A DNA stretch of 64,000 nucleotides. Source: Streptomyces misionensis (GTDB taxonomy: Bacteria; Actinomycetota; Actinomycetes; Streptomycetales; Streptomycetaceae). Location of the stretch: positions 62,001 through 126,000 of the forward strand of contig NZ_FNTD01000003.1 of the NCBI RefSeq assembly GCF_900104815.1, written 5' to 3'. The first letter of the stretch is position 1. Each line of letters opens with the position of its first letter. A program made the translations under genes and the position numbers. Positions 52,109 to 61,082 of the stretch are shown here, one piece after another. The notes under the pieces were generated by a model. It made no database searches and had not been told where the DNA came from. It saw nothing but the letters and a program-made list of their open reading frames with translations.

Positions 52109-53062
52109 TCAGTCGTTCTTCTCCGGCGGGGTGAGCAGGGCGAAGAACGACTCCGCGTCCTCCTGGGTCAGCTTGCCGTCCATCGCAACGGCCTGGCGCA
52201 GCGTGTAGAGGGTGTCCTCCGCCGGGATCTCCCACCGGGTGTGGGCCTCGCGGGTGATCTCGCCGATGTGGTGGTGGGCGGACTCGGGGTGGTGGCGGAT
52301 GAACCAGTCGAGCATCGCCGCGACCGGGCGCGAGACCCACAGGTGCAGCCAGCCCTTCTCCCTCACCGGCTTCCTCGGCCGGGCCTGCACCTGGCGGTCC
52401 AGGTCGATGGCCTCGGCGAAGTCGTGCAGCACCGCGCCCTCGATGGTGGAGCCCAGCAGGTGGGTGGGCAGGACGCGGTCCAGGCTGGTGGCGACGTTCC
52501 AGGCCAGCGCGTCGGCGATCTCCCGGACGGAGTCCTCGTTGCGGGCGCGCAGGACCCACCGCTTGCGCACGTCCGGCCGTCCCCACAGGGTGTTCTGGAA
52601 GTCGGCGGCGAAGTGGTCGCGGACCTCCGCCGCCCCGCGCGACAGCTGGTCGCGGTCGCCGGCCGACATCACGGCCCGGACGCCGTCGTAGGAACGCCGG
52701 CGCGCCTCGACCCAGTCGTCGGCCACGGCCCGGGCCCACTGGTCGCGGCCGCCGACCAGGGCCTGCGGCTGGGGCACCTCGCTGTTGCCGCGCGAGATGT
52801 AGGCCCGCAGCGTCGAGGCGGTGATGCCGCCGAGCTCGGCCATCTCCGGCACGCCGATCAGCTGGGCGCCGCTCAGCTCCGGGGTGGCAAGGTCGACCAC
52901 GCACCGCTCCAGCGGCAGCGCGCCGTCGCGCTCGGCCTGGTGGGCGGCCCACAGCGCCAGGTGGTCGCCCCAGTTCTCCACCACCGGCGCCGGCGCCGCG
53001 GCGTCGATGTCGGCGACGTCGAGAACGGCGGCCCGGGCCGCGTCGGCGCGGCGGTCGAGCAT
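52109..53062 (-). CDS. Uncharacterised protein with a helix-turn-helix-like segment
   Basis: About 317 residues; start uncertain (ATG 53060-53062 used; no clear ribosome site). GVPEMAELGGITASTLRAYISRGNSEVPQPQALVGGRDQWARAVADDWVEAR resembles an excisionase-type winged helix. The C-terminal part (WLHLWVSRPVAAMLDWFIRHHPESAHHHIGEITREAH) is unusual. It lies divergent to the broken gene at 53079-53661 with starts nearly overlapping, so the two are probably a regulatory pair from a mobile element. Confidence 0.6.
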   Translation of the reverse strand: MLDRRADAARAAVLDVADIDAAAPAPVVENWGDHLALWAAHQAERDGALPLERCVVDLATPELSGAQLIGVPEMAELGGITASTLRAYISRGNSEVPQPQALVGGRDQWARAVADDWVEARRRSYDGVRAVMSAGDRDQLSRGAAEVRDHFAADFQNTLWGRPDVRKRWVLRARNEDSVREIADALAWNVATSLDRVLPTHLLGSTIEGAVLHDFAEAIDLDRQVQARPRKPVREKGWLHLWVSRPVAAMLDWFIRHHPESAHHHIGEITREAHTRWEIPAEDTLYTLRQAVAMDGKLTQEDAESFFALLTPPEKND

Positions 53063-53078
53063 GTCGGCGGCGCTGACG

Positions 53079-53661
53079 GTGACGGCGGCGCGCGCCGGCC
53101 TGAAAGAACTGACCGACACGCTCATCAAGCGCGCCGTCGTCGCCGAACGGGAGGAGGGCACCACCTGGGCCCAACTTGGCCGACGCCGCCGGCATCAGCA
53201 AGCAGGCCGCCCACGAGCGCTGGGCCCCGGACGTCACCACCTGGGCCCGCGTCGGCCGCACCGTGTTCCCGCCGGACAGCGTGCAGATGGCGCTGGAGGC
53301 CGCCCGCCGCCTGGACCAGGTGCACGCCAGCCGGCGCCTCGACCACCCGGCCGACGCGGTCAGCTCCTGCCTGGACGCCGTGCGCTTCCCCGGCGCGGTC
53401 GCCGCCGAGGCCGCTCGCAGGGAGCGGGCGGCGGCCCTGCACGCCCGGCTGGAGCCGCTCGACGCCTGGCTCAGCGGTTCGTACGACGAGTGGCGACTGC
53501 TCACCGAGGGCGGCGCCCGCCCGGAGACCCGGGCGGCGGTGCTGACCCGGCAGGCCGCCCCGGAGGAGGAGATCGCCGCCGTGTACGAGGAACTCACCGC
53601 CGCCGACCGGGAGTACGCGGAACTGCTCGCCGCCAAGGCCCAGGCGGGACGGAGGCGGTGA
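53079..53661 (+). pseudogene. Hypothetical DNA-binding protein gene with a one-base insertion
   Basis: The N-terminal frame GLKELTDTLIKRAVVAEREEGTTWAQL is continued only in the next frame by ADAAGISKQAAHERWAPDVTTWARVGRTVFPPDS. CAACTTGGCC near 53171 would restore the frame as CAACTGGCC. The joined sequence has a helix-turn-helix (WAQLADAAGISKQAAHERW) and a helical tail (EEEIAAVYEELTAADREYAELLAAKAQ). Either a recent pseudogene or a sequence error. Confidence 0.65.
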
Positions 53662-53756
53662 CGAGGAAGTGACGGTCACGGTGGAGTCGGTGGTCGACGC
53701 CGAGGGCGTCGGCGAGCCGGACGGCGCTCCGGCACTGTTGGACGCGGGTCTTCAGC

Positions 53757-53798
53757 GACTACGGCCCGGCTGGTGATGTCACCAGCCGGGCCGTAGTC
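53757..53798. terminator. Bidirectional terminator with 20 perfect pairs
   Basis: GACTACGGCCCGGCTGGTGA, TG, TCACCAGCCGGGCCGTAGTC. It lies between the convergent genes ending at 53661 and 53818. Confidence 0.85.
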
Positions 53799-53817
53799 GA
53801 GTGGATCACAGGCCCAA

Positions 53818-55263
53818 TCAGGAGTTGGCTGCATGCCAGGCAGGTGGCAGGGTTAGCCCGGTCGGCATGGGCGTCCCGCCTGGCGGCACGAGGCCCAGCG
53901 GCTGCGTGCCAGTGGTGTCGCTGAAGTTGACGGTGCCGCCGGAGAACCGTGCCACGCTGAAGTCGACACTGCCGCTGGAGAAGTTCGCCGCGCTGAAGTC
54001 GACTGTGCCGCTGGAGAAGCCTGCCGTGCGGAAGTCGACTGTGCCGCTGGAGAAGCTTGCCGCGCGGAAGTCGACCGTGCCGGAGAAGCTTGCCGCGCGG
54101 AAGTCGACCGTGCCGCCGGAGAACCGTGCCCGGCTGAAGTCGACTGTGCTGCTGGAGAAGCTTGCCGCGCGGAAGTCGACCGTGCCGCCGGAGAACCGTG
54201 CCGCGAGGAAGGCGACCGTGCCGCCGGAGAACTCAGCCGGGCTGAAATTGACCCTGCCGCCGGAGAACCGCGCCTCGCTGAAGTCGACCATGCCGCCGGA
54301 AAACCCCGCCAGGCCGAAGTCGACCCTGGCGCCGGAGAACCGTGCCGCGCGGAATGCGACCCTGGCGCCGGAGAACTCCACCATGTCGAAGTCGACACTG
54401 GCGCCGGAGAACTCCGCCTCGCTGAAGTCGACACTGCCACCTGAGAACCGCACCCTGCCGAAGTTGACCGTGCCGCCGGAGAACTGCGCCCCGCTGAAGT
54501 CGACCCTGGCGCCGGAGAACCGCGCCCCGGTGAAGTTGACCGTGCCGCCGGAGAACACGGTCCCGCGGAAGGCGACCCTGCCACTGGAGAACTGGGCATA
54601 GGAGAGGTCTCCGCCGTCGAACGTGATGCCGGTGAGGTCGAAGTCGTGCCCCTGCCAGGAGTGTGGGTGCTCGGGCTTCAGACGGAGATGGTCGCGGATG
54701 AGCCGGACGACGGTGTGCCGGACTTCCCGCAGCGCCAGGTACGCGTGTCGGGCCTCTGCGTCGCCCGCCGGCAGGTCTGTCTCGGCGGTGTAGGGCAGGC
54801 GGAGGTAGGCGCACAGCACGTCGATGCAGGTCTGGCGCAGGTCACGGGTGGGGGCGTCGTCGGCGAGGCCCGCCAGGGCGTGCACGCCGCCGAGGCGGAC
54901 CGCGGCAGCCTCATTGCCGAGCTGGCCGACGGCGGTGGTGAAGCGCTCGGTGTGCAGCCGGGTGGCCTCGCGGAGGGCACCGTCCTCGTCCACGCGCTGG
55001 CGCCGGTAGGCGACGATCAGGGCGACCAGGGCGCCGGCCCCGGCCACCACACCGAACGACAGCTTCACTAGGTCGAACAGCGTCTTGGAGTCGATGCGGT
55101 GCTCGGGCTTGAGTCCCCTGGCGTCGAGCAGGTCCCAGCCGGTGTAGAACACCGCGGCGGCCACTAGGACCGCTGCGGCAAAGGCGAGGACGAGGACGCG
55201 GCCGACCGGCCACAGGCGCAGCCCCCGTCGTTCCGCCTGGCGCCGTAACGTAGGTACTCCCAT
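53818..55263 (-). CDS. Membrane-anchored protein with 12-residue beta-helix-like repeats
   Basis: 481 residues. Two membrane helices near residues 22-45 (VLVLAFAAAVLVAAAVFYTG) and 70-88 (LSFGVVAGAGALVALIVAY), a helical domain with RLHTERFTTAVGQLGNEAAAVRLGGVHALAGLADD and CIDVLCAYLR, then about 20 tandem units of FSGGTVDFSxAx from about residue 215 to 450. Each unit has two Phe six residues apart, like pentapeptide-repeat solenoids but with a 12-residue period; one unit (FSGTVDFRAAS) has lost a residue. The N-terminal part is typical of actinobacterial pentapeptide-repeat proteins. Function unknown. Confidence 0.85.
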   Translation of the reverse strand: MGVPTLRRQAERRGLRLWPVGRVLVLAFAAAVLVAAAVFYTGWDLLDARGLKPEHRIDSKTLFDLVKLSFGVVAGAGALVALIVAYRRQRVDEDGALREATRLHTERFTTAVGQLGNEAAAVRLGGVHALAGLADDAPTRDLRQTCIDVLCAYLRLPYTAETDLPAGDAEARHAYLALREVRHTVVRLIRDHLRLKPEHPHSWQGHDFDLTGITFDGGDLSYAQFSSGRVAFRGTVFSGGTVNFTGARFSGARVDFSGAQFSGGTVNFGRVRFSGGSVDFSEAEFSGASVDFDMVEFSGARVAFRAARFSGARVDFGLAGFSGGMVDFSEARFSGGRVNFSPAEFSGGTVAFLAARFSGGTVDFRAASFSSSTVDFSRARFSGGTVDFRAASFSGTVDFRAASFSSGTVDFRTAGFSSGTVDFSAANFSSGSVDFSVARFSGGTVNFSDTTGTQPLGLVPPGGTPMPTGLTLPPAWHAANS

Positions 55264-55434
55264 ACCCGATCAGGACCGTTACCGCGGCGAGGTGGTTGCA
55301 GCCGTGGTGTCCGATGTTGGCCGTCGTCCGAGACCGTCTGGTCCCGTGCTGCCGTTTCGAACGAGAGGACGTCCCCAACAGACGTGGTCCTACACTGCCT
55401 TCACCATTGGCACGATGATCACAAAGGTGGTCCA

Positions 55435-56223
55435 GTGAAGCGCCTCTTCACTCGCGGAGCCCTCCTCGCCGCAGCCCTCGGAACGGCTGTCTGCGCAATC
55501 ACGGCCTGCGGGAGTCCGCACACGGCGAAAGCCGCCGTGAAGGCGGGGACCGCCACGCCGACCGCTCCCCCAGCGTCTGCTTCTCCCTCGGCCGCACCGT
55601 CCAGCTCCCTTCTGGCAGCCAGCTCTGCACCGTTGACCGAGACGCAACTTTCCGCCGTCGCCCAGACCCTGACTCGGATGGGCGCGCCTGGGCTCACGGA
55701 AGACACGTCCGCCCGGAGCACTGGAGTGAACGACGAGAAGCAAAAGGTCGACTCCGGTGGCCCGGCCTGCGAGACCTTCATGAATGCCCTGCAGTCCTAC
55801 GCGGCCACCTACGCTGTGACCGCAGAGGTCGACCGCGGGTACTCCGCCGCCACGACGAACGGCAAGGAGTTGGTCATGGTCGACCTGGTGAGCCACGCCT
55901 CGGCCGCGCAGGCGCACCGCACGGTCGAGGACGTGCGGACTTCATCGAAGTCCTGCCCCCACCTGACTGCCACGCTCGATGGCGGAAGCGGCCGTATGAA
56001 CCTGGCACCGCTCGCACAGCCGGTCATGGGCGACGACTCCGCCATCGTAAGGATCGGCACGGAGCAGAACGGCGCAGTCGTGCTCGTCACGACTGCCATA
56101 GCCCAAGTGGGCTCCACGACCCTGGTCGTCTTTGATTTCTCGCCGAAGGCGTACGACTACGGGGTGGTCGACCAGGTGACCAAGCAGGCCGTCACCATCG
56201 TGCGCAATACGAGCCACGGATAG
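55435..56223 (+). CDS. Secreted lipoprotein, unknown function
   Basis: 262 residues from a GTG at 55435-55437 with AAAGGTGG upstream. Signal peptide RLFTRGALLAAALGTAVCAIT ends in the lipobox ITAC-GSP. A Pro/Ser/Ala linker (to about residue 65) leads to a globular domain with QLSAVAQTLTRMGAPG, ACETFMNALQSYAATYAVT and VLVTTAIAQVGSTTLVVFDF. It resembles PknH-sensor-like or generic extracellular lipoproteins of Streptomyces. It ends just before the IS21 region. Confidence 0.7.
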   Translation: MKRLFTRGALLAAALGTAVCAITACGSPHTAKAAVKAGTATPTAPPASASPSAAPSSSLLAASSAPLTETQLSAVAQTLTRMGAPGLTEDTSARSTGVNDEKQKVDSGGPACETFMNALQSYAATYAVTAEVDRGYSAATTNGKELVMVDLVSHASAAQAHRTVEDVRTSSKSCPHLTATLDGGSGRMNLAPLAQPVMGDDSAIVRIGTEQNGAVVLVTTAIAQVGSTTLVVFDFSPKAYDYGVVDQVTKQAVTIVRNTSHG

Positions 56224-56253
56224 ACGCCTGCGCCGGAGATGACTCGTCTCAAC

Positions 56254-56285
56254 GAAGTTTGACCAGTTGCACCGAAGTTTGACCG
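56254..56285. repeat. 12-base direct repeat near the IS21 element
   Basis: CGAAGTTTGACC occurs twice, separated by AGTTGCAC. It looks like the multiple end repeats of a different IS21-type element and may be a leftover end. Confidence 0.5.
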
Positions 56286-56638
56286 CGGACTCCACCAGCA
56301 GGGGCGGAGATGCGCAGCAGCGTCAGAACGGTGTCGGCGGTCACGTAATTCCCCACGTTCTGCATGATCAGCGCCACGTAATTCCTCACCCGCGTGGTCA
56401 CGATTCCCCACCGGGGCGCCGACCATCGATGGTGCCGCCGACCATGCTCGAACTGACGCGATATTCCCTGCTTCGGGTGGTTTGACCACTGATTAGTCCA
56501 TCCTTGCGAATCGGGCGAGTTCCCCATGGGCATGCCGGTGCCCGGGTTGAGGGCCCGGATCTCTCGGAGCGTCGCGGGCCCTCGATCCGCGAGCCGAGAG
56601 GCCGACGGACGCACCGGATGGCAAGGAGAACATTCACC

Positions 56639-58240
56639 GTGATCGACATCGTCGAGATTTACGTGCACTGGTACGCGGGCCGGTCCAAGAGCCAGGTGTC
56701 GGCCTCGCTGGGGGTGGACCGCAAGACGATCAGGAAGTACCTGGCGCCGGCGGAGAAGGCGGGGATCACCCCGGGCGGGCCGCCCATGAGCGAGACGGAC
56801 TGGGCCAAGCTGCTCAAGAGCTGGTTCCCCGAGCTTACGAGCCGGAAGCTGAACCAGGTCAGGTGGGGCGAGATCGAGCCGCACCGCGACTACGTCAAGG
56901 AACTACTGAAGACGACCACGGTCACCACGATCCACCAACGCCTTCGCGACGAGGGCAAGTTGAAAGTGTCACTGACGACGTTCCGCCGCTGGGTCCACGA
57001 GAACCTGCCCGACGAGGCGGCCCGCTCGAAGGTCACGGTGCTGCGGGACGACGTCGAGCCGGGCTCGGAGGCCCAGATCGACTACGGCTTCCTGGGGCAG
57101 TGGATCAACCCCACGACCGGGAAACGCCACCGGATCTGGGCGTTCGTGATGGTGCTGCCCGCCTCGCGGCACATGTTCGTCCGCCCGGTGACGCACATGG
57201 ACCAGCACGCCTGGACCCTCGCACACGCAGAAGCCTTCCGCTACTTCGGCGGCGTCCCGCACCGCCTGGTGCCGGACAACCTCAAGACCGGGGTCGACAA
57301 GCCGGACCTCTACGACCCGAAGATCAACCGCTCCTATGCCGAACTCGCCACCTACTACGGCACGTTGGTGGACCCGGCTCGCGCGTCGAAGCCGAAGGAC
57401 AAGCCGCGGGTCGAGCGGCCCATGCCTTATGTTCGCGACTCGTTCTGGAGCGGTCGGACGTTCACCTCGCTGGAGCACATGCAGGCTGAGGCCCTGCTCT
57501 GGGCCACGAACGTCGCAGGTCAGCGCCAGTGCCGCCCGCTGGGGGGTGCCAAGCCACTGTCCGTCTTCGACGCGGTGGAGGCCAAGGCCCTGCTGCCGCT
57601 GCCCGAGGAGCCGTTCGTGCTGGCCCGATGGTCGCAGGCCACCGTCGGCCCGGACATCCACATCAAGGTCGGCCGCACGCTCTACTCGGTGCCCTGGAAG
57701 CTGATCGGCCGCCGTGTCGATGTCCGCTCCACCGCCACGATGGTCCAGGTCTTCCACGAGGGTGAGCTGGTCAAGACGCACGCGGCACTTGAGCAGGGCA
57801 AACGCACAGACAAAAACGACTACCCGCCCGAGAAGATCGCCTTCCAGATGCGCACGCCGATCTGGTGCCGCGGCCAAGCCTCGCAGGTCGGGGACGCCTG
57901 TCGGGAAGTGATCGACCAGCTGCTGGAGGTCAACGCCCTCTACCGGCTCCGAGCCGCCCAGGGAGTGCTTGGACTGCGCAAGAAGTACGGCGACAGCCGG
58001 CTGGAGGCCGCCTGCCGCAAGGCGGTCGCGGTCGGTGACCCGTCCTACCGGACCGTCAAGGGCATCCTGGTCGCCGGGACGGAGACCGACCCGGAACCGG
58101 AGACCGGCGACGCCGGAGCCTCGGCCTTCCTGCACGGCCCCGAGGGCCTGTTCGCCGCCACCGTCCCCCTGCAGATCTCCGGCGAGGTTCACGACGACCA
58201 GGGTCACGCCGACGCCGGCGCCGAGGAGGCCGGCCGGTGA
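56639..58240 (+). CDS. istA: IS21-family transposase IstA
   Basis: About 533 residues from a GTG at 56639 with AAGGAG ten bases upstream; an in-frame ATG at 56618 is the alternative. N-terminal HTH (VDIVEIYVHWYAGRSKSQVSASLGVDRKTIRKYLAPAEKAG), then the DDE core: QIDYGFLGQWINP, HRLVPDNLKTGVDKPD and the Glu region PRVERPMPYVRDSFW. Length and order fit intact IstA. It overlaps istB by four bases. Confidence 0.93.
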   Translation: MIDIVEIYVHWYAGRSKSQVSASLGVDRKTIRKYLAPAEKAGITPGGPPMSETDWAKLLKSWFPELTSRKLNQVRWGEIEPHRDYVKELLKTTTVTTIHQRLRDEGKLKVSLTTFRRWVHENLPDEAARSKVTVLRDDVEPGSEAQIDYGFLGQWINPTTGKRHRIWAFVMVLPASRHMFVRPVTHMDQHAWTLAHAEAFRYFGGVPHRLVPDNLKTGVDKPDLYDPKINRSYAELATYYGTLVDPARASKPKDKPRVERPMPYVRDSFWSGRTFTSLEHMQAEALLWATNVAGQRQCRPLGGAKPLSVFDAVEAKALLPLPEEPFVLARWSQATVGPDIHIKVGRTLYSVPWKLIGRRVDVRSTATMVQVFHEGELVKTHAALEQGKRTDKNDYPPEKIAFQMRTPIWCRGQASQVGDACREVIDQLLEVNALYRLRAAQGVLGLRKKYGDSRLEAACRKAVAVGDPSYRTVKGILVAGTETDPEPETGDAGASAFLHGPEGLFAATVPLQISGEVHDDQGHADAGAEEAGR

Positions 58241-59001
58241 GCGTGATGACCACCGCCCTGCGCGACTCGCTGAAGACGCTGCGGCTGTCCGGCATGCTGG
58301 AAACCCTCGACGCCCGCCTCACCCAGGCCCAGAAGGGCGAGCTTGGGCACCTCGACTTCCTCCAGGTCCTCTGCCAGGACGAGATCACCCGCCGCGAGTC
58401 CGTCGCGCTCGAACGGCGCCTGCGCAGGGCGAAGTTCGAGCAGCAGGCCACACTGGAGGGCTTCGACTTCGCCGCTTCCCCGAAGCTGCCCGCGGCCCAG
58501 ATCCGCGACCTGGCGGCCCTGCGCTGGCTTCACTCCGGCGAGTCCGTCATTTTGTTCGGGCCCGTCGGGGTTGGGAAGACACACGTCGCCCAGGCGCTCG
58601 GCCACCAGGCCGTCCGCCAGGGCGCCAACGTCCGCTTCAGCAAGACCAGCCGCATCCTCAGCGAGCTCGCCGGCGGTCATGCGGACCGCACCTGGGACAA
58701 GCGCATGCGCGAACTCATCCGCCCTGACCTGCTGATCCTCGACGACTTCGCCATGCGCCAGCTGACCGCATCCCAGGCCGATGACCTTTACGAACTCGTC
58801 TCCGAGCGGCAGGGACGCTCTCTGATCATCACCAGCAACCGAGCGCCCAGCGACTGGTATCCCCTCTTCCCCAACCCGGTCGTCGCCGAGTCCCTGCTGG
58901 ACCGGCTGATCAACGCTAGCCATCAGGTGATCATGAACGGCCCCAGCTACCGGCCCAACAAGCGGCCCAAGGCTCCGACCGGTAAGCCGCCGACCGCCTA
59001 G
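58237..59001 (+). CDS. istB: IS21-family helper ATPase IstB
   Basis: 254 residues from a GTG (58237) on the istA stop (GTGA). Walker A GPVGVGKTHVAQALGH and Walker B LLILDDFAMRQLTASQADDLYELV, with SLIITSNRAPSDW as sensor 1. AAA+ helper required for IS21 target capture. Complete. Confidence 0.93.
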   Translation: MSVMTTALRDSLKTLRLSGMLETLDARLTQAQKGELGHLDFLQVLCQDEITRRESVALERRLRRAKFEQQATLEGFDFAASPKLPAAQIRDLAALRWLHSGESVILFGPVGVGKTHVAQALGHQAVRQGANVRFSKTSRILSELAGGHADRTWDKRMRELIRPDLLILDDFAMRQLTASQADDLYELVSERQGRSLIITSNRAPSDWYPLFPNPVVAESLLDRLINASHQVIMNGPSYRPNKRPKAPTGKPPTA

Positions 59002-59522
59002 CGTCCGGGCTGGTCGACGTTCCACTCCCTCGGCAGGGCCTCGTCACAGAAGACGCAGACGAAGTCCTCTTCGCGCACGATGTTGAGCTGCTGGCAGGAG
59101 AGGCAGCGTCGGAACACCACCTCGTGCGTGAAACCGGACGGGCGAACGATCCCGGCCCGGTCCAGGGCCTCGACGACGGCCGACCACGAGCTGACGTCCG
59201 GGCAGTAGCCGGTCGACTGATTGCTGACCTCGCCGGCCACCCACCGCCCGGACTCCTCGCGGAAGCTGATCTCGCCAGCGCCAAGGACCGCTTCTCCACC
59301 AGCACACACCACATGCTCACTGCGACGCGGCGCGAGACGCAGGACCCCAGCCTGATCGATAACGAAGGTGAAGGGCTCGGCCAACTCCTCCACCGTCCGA
59401 GCCGAGACCCACTCGTGGAAGTTCGCCGGCGACCGCATGCCCTGACCCTCGCCGTCCGGTCGGACGAGGCTCCTCAACTCGGCCGGCCCGACATAGCGAT
59501 AGCTCCACCCGCGCATGGTCAT
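58998..59522 (-). CDS. Passenger protein of the IS21 element with C-terminal zinc-ribbon-like Cys pairs
   Basis: 174 residues from an ATG at 59520-59522 (MTMRGWSYRYVGPAELRSLV). The C-terminal part has CLSCQQLNIVREEDFVCVFCDEALP: two CxxC pairs of a zinc ribbon. Its stop overlaps the istB end, and its start lies inside the right IS end, so it travels with the element. The reading frame is also open upstream into the interrupted host gene. Family not recognised. Confidence 0.65.
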   Translation of the reverse strand: MTMRGWSYRYVGPAELRSLVRPDGEGQGMRSPANFHEWVSARTVEELAEPFTFVIDQAGVLRLAPRRSEHVVCAGGEAVLGAGEISFREESGRWVAGEVSNQSTGYCPDVSSWSAVVEALDRAGIVRPSGFTHEVVFRRCLSCQQLNIVREEDFVCVFCDEALPREWNVDQPGR

Positions 59523-59604
59523 GCTCGCCAACCTAGACCCGACTGGGGCGAGGACCTGGGGAATTACGTGACCGCCGGGGTGGGGAATTACGTGATCGTC
59601 GACA

Positions 59605-60938
59605 AACGGTGGTTTGTTGGAGTAGGGGTCGGTGGCGGGTTGGGCGTTTGGCCGGTTCTGGAGGACTCGGATGGCGTCTTCAATGCGGCCGAGGTCGATG
59701 AGGCGCTGGGCCAGGACGGAGCTGTTGGAGGTGGGGTGCTGTTCGAGGACAGCGACGGCTTCCTCGGTTCGGCCGGCGTCGGCGAGCACGTCTGAGAGGG
59801 ACCAGGCCGCGTACCAGGTGTCGCCTTCGTGGTGTGCCTGTGCCTGCTCGATCGCTTCGTCGAGCAGGCCGCAGTCGGCCAGCAGGGGAAGCCGCATCCT
59901 GAAGAAGTCCCCCTCCTCCTCTCCACTGCGGCGTTCCTTGAGGGCGTCGAGGTGGGACAGACCCTCCTGGGCGCGGCCATGCTAGGCATACAAGGTGCAC
60001 AGCGAGGCGACGACCCAGTCCTCCGCTCCGCCCGGAGAGTCCGCCAGGGCGCGCATCACCGCGATCGCCTCGTCGCCCCGGCCGTGACGGGACAGGAGCC
60101 CGGCAAGCAGCACTCGGTCGTGATAGCGGCGGGTCGACGCAACGTCCTCTTGCCGGTAGACGGCGATCGCGCCCTCCAGGTCGCCGCGCTCCTCAAGCAC
60201 TTCAGCCAGGCACTGCGCGGCGTGCCCGTGTCCGTCGGAGGCCGCGTACTCGCGCAGTTCCTCGATCCGGCCGTGTCTGGCCAGCAGATCTGCGAGTTGG
60301 TCTCGACCGTTGACGGAGGTGCTGTGCCGGGCGCGTAGCAGGGCGATCGCGTCCTCGGTGCGGCCTTGGCGCTCGCGAATCTGGGCGAGCAGGCCGAGTG
60401 CGGTGTCGGCGTCCAGGCCGCCTCGGCAGCACCATGGGCTGTCGCAGCGGTGGTCGACCGTGATCCAGGCGGTCAGCAGCGCGGCGGCGTCCACCAGCAC
60501 AGCGGCGAGAAACCAGTCCTCGACTCCGGGGCGCAGCAGCTCGAAGGCTTCGGCGCCATGGTCGTGGCGGCCCATGAGGCGCCCTACGAAGTCGAGCGCC
60601 ATCCGGTCACCGGCCTGCGCATGAGGGCGGGTCAGCGCGATCGCTTCCCGCGCTCGCCCCCAGCTCTCCAGCAGTTCTGCCTGGGCCCGGGCGGCCGGCC
60701 ACCAGCCCGTGGCGACGTACGGGGCGAGGACCTCCAGCGCGCGGTCCTGTTGGCGGCGCTCACCGAGGAGCTGGGCCCACGCCCGTGCGCCGAACCACTC
60801 GCCCTGACCCGCCTGGGACTCCACTTCTTGTTCATGGCCGAGCTCGAGAAGCCGGTCGACCAGCGGCGGCGGGATACAGCCGGACAGAGTCCGGACTTGA
60901 CGGTCAAGATCAGCAGCGTCCACAGCACCGCACCCCAT
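59605..60938 (-). pseudogene. TPR-like repeat protein gene with in-frame stop, hit by IS21 at its 3' end
   Basis: From ATG 60936-60938 the frame encodes helical repeats such as RQQDRALEVLAPYVATGWWPAARAQAELLESWGRAREAIAL and RQGRTEDAIALLRARHST, with C-rich insert CDSPWCCRGG. A TAG at 59982-59984 interrupts it after SLCTLYA; the same frame then continues with matching repeats (HGRAQEGLSHLDAL, ADAGRTEEAVAVLEQ, LGRIEDAIRVLQNR) to SNKPPF. Removing the IS21 element restores CCG TTC TGA, so the insertion is two codons before the natural stop. Tandem A-I-x-L-type helices are typical of actinobacterial tetratricopeptide-like proteins. Confidence 0.75.
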
Positions 60939-61082
60939 CGAACGGTTCCAGACTCGACGAGATCACCAACGGAACCAGTTCATGGTCAACGGCTTCCGCG
61001 CCGTGATGTACTGCCTGGCCAGCACCGGCTTCGCGTCGGCTCGGTAGCGTGTGGGCCAGGGCAGAGGAAAGGGGAAGGCACG

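Larger units (their letters stand above)
56332..59604. mobile_element. IS21-family insertion sequence with a passenger gene
   Basis: A 3.27-kb element with TG...CA ends. Inverted ends TGTCGGCGGTCACGTAATTC (56332) and the complement of TGTCGACGATCACGTAATTC (59604) share CACGTAATTCCCCAC, which is repeated inside each end (56374, 59556-59570), as usual for IS21. A 5-bp duplication AACGG flanks it (56327-56331, 59605-59609). It holds istA, istB and a convergent third gene. Confidence 0.9.
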
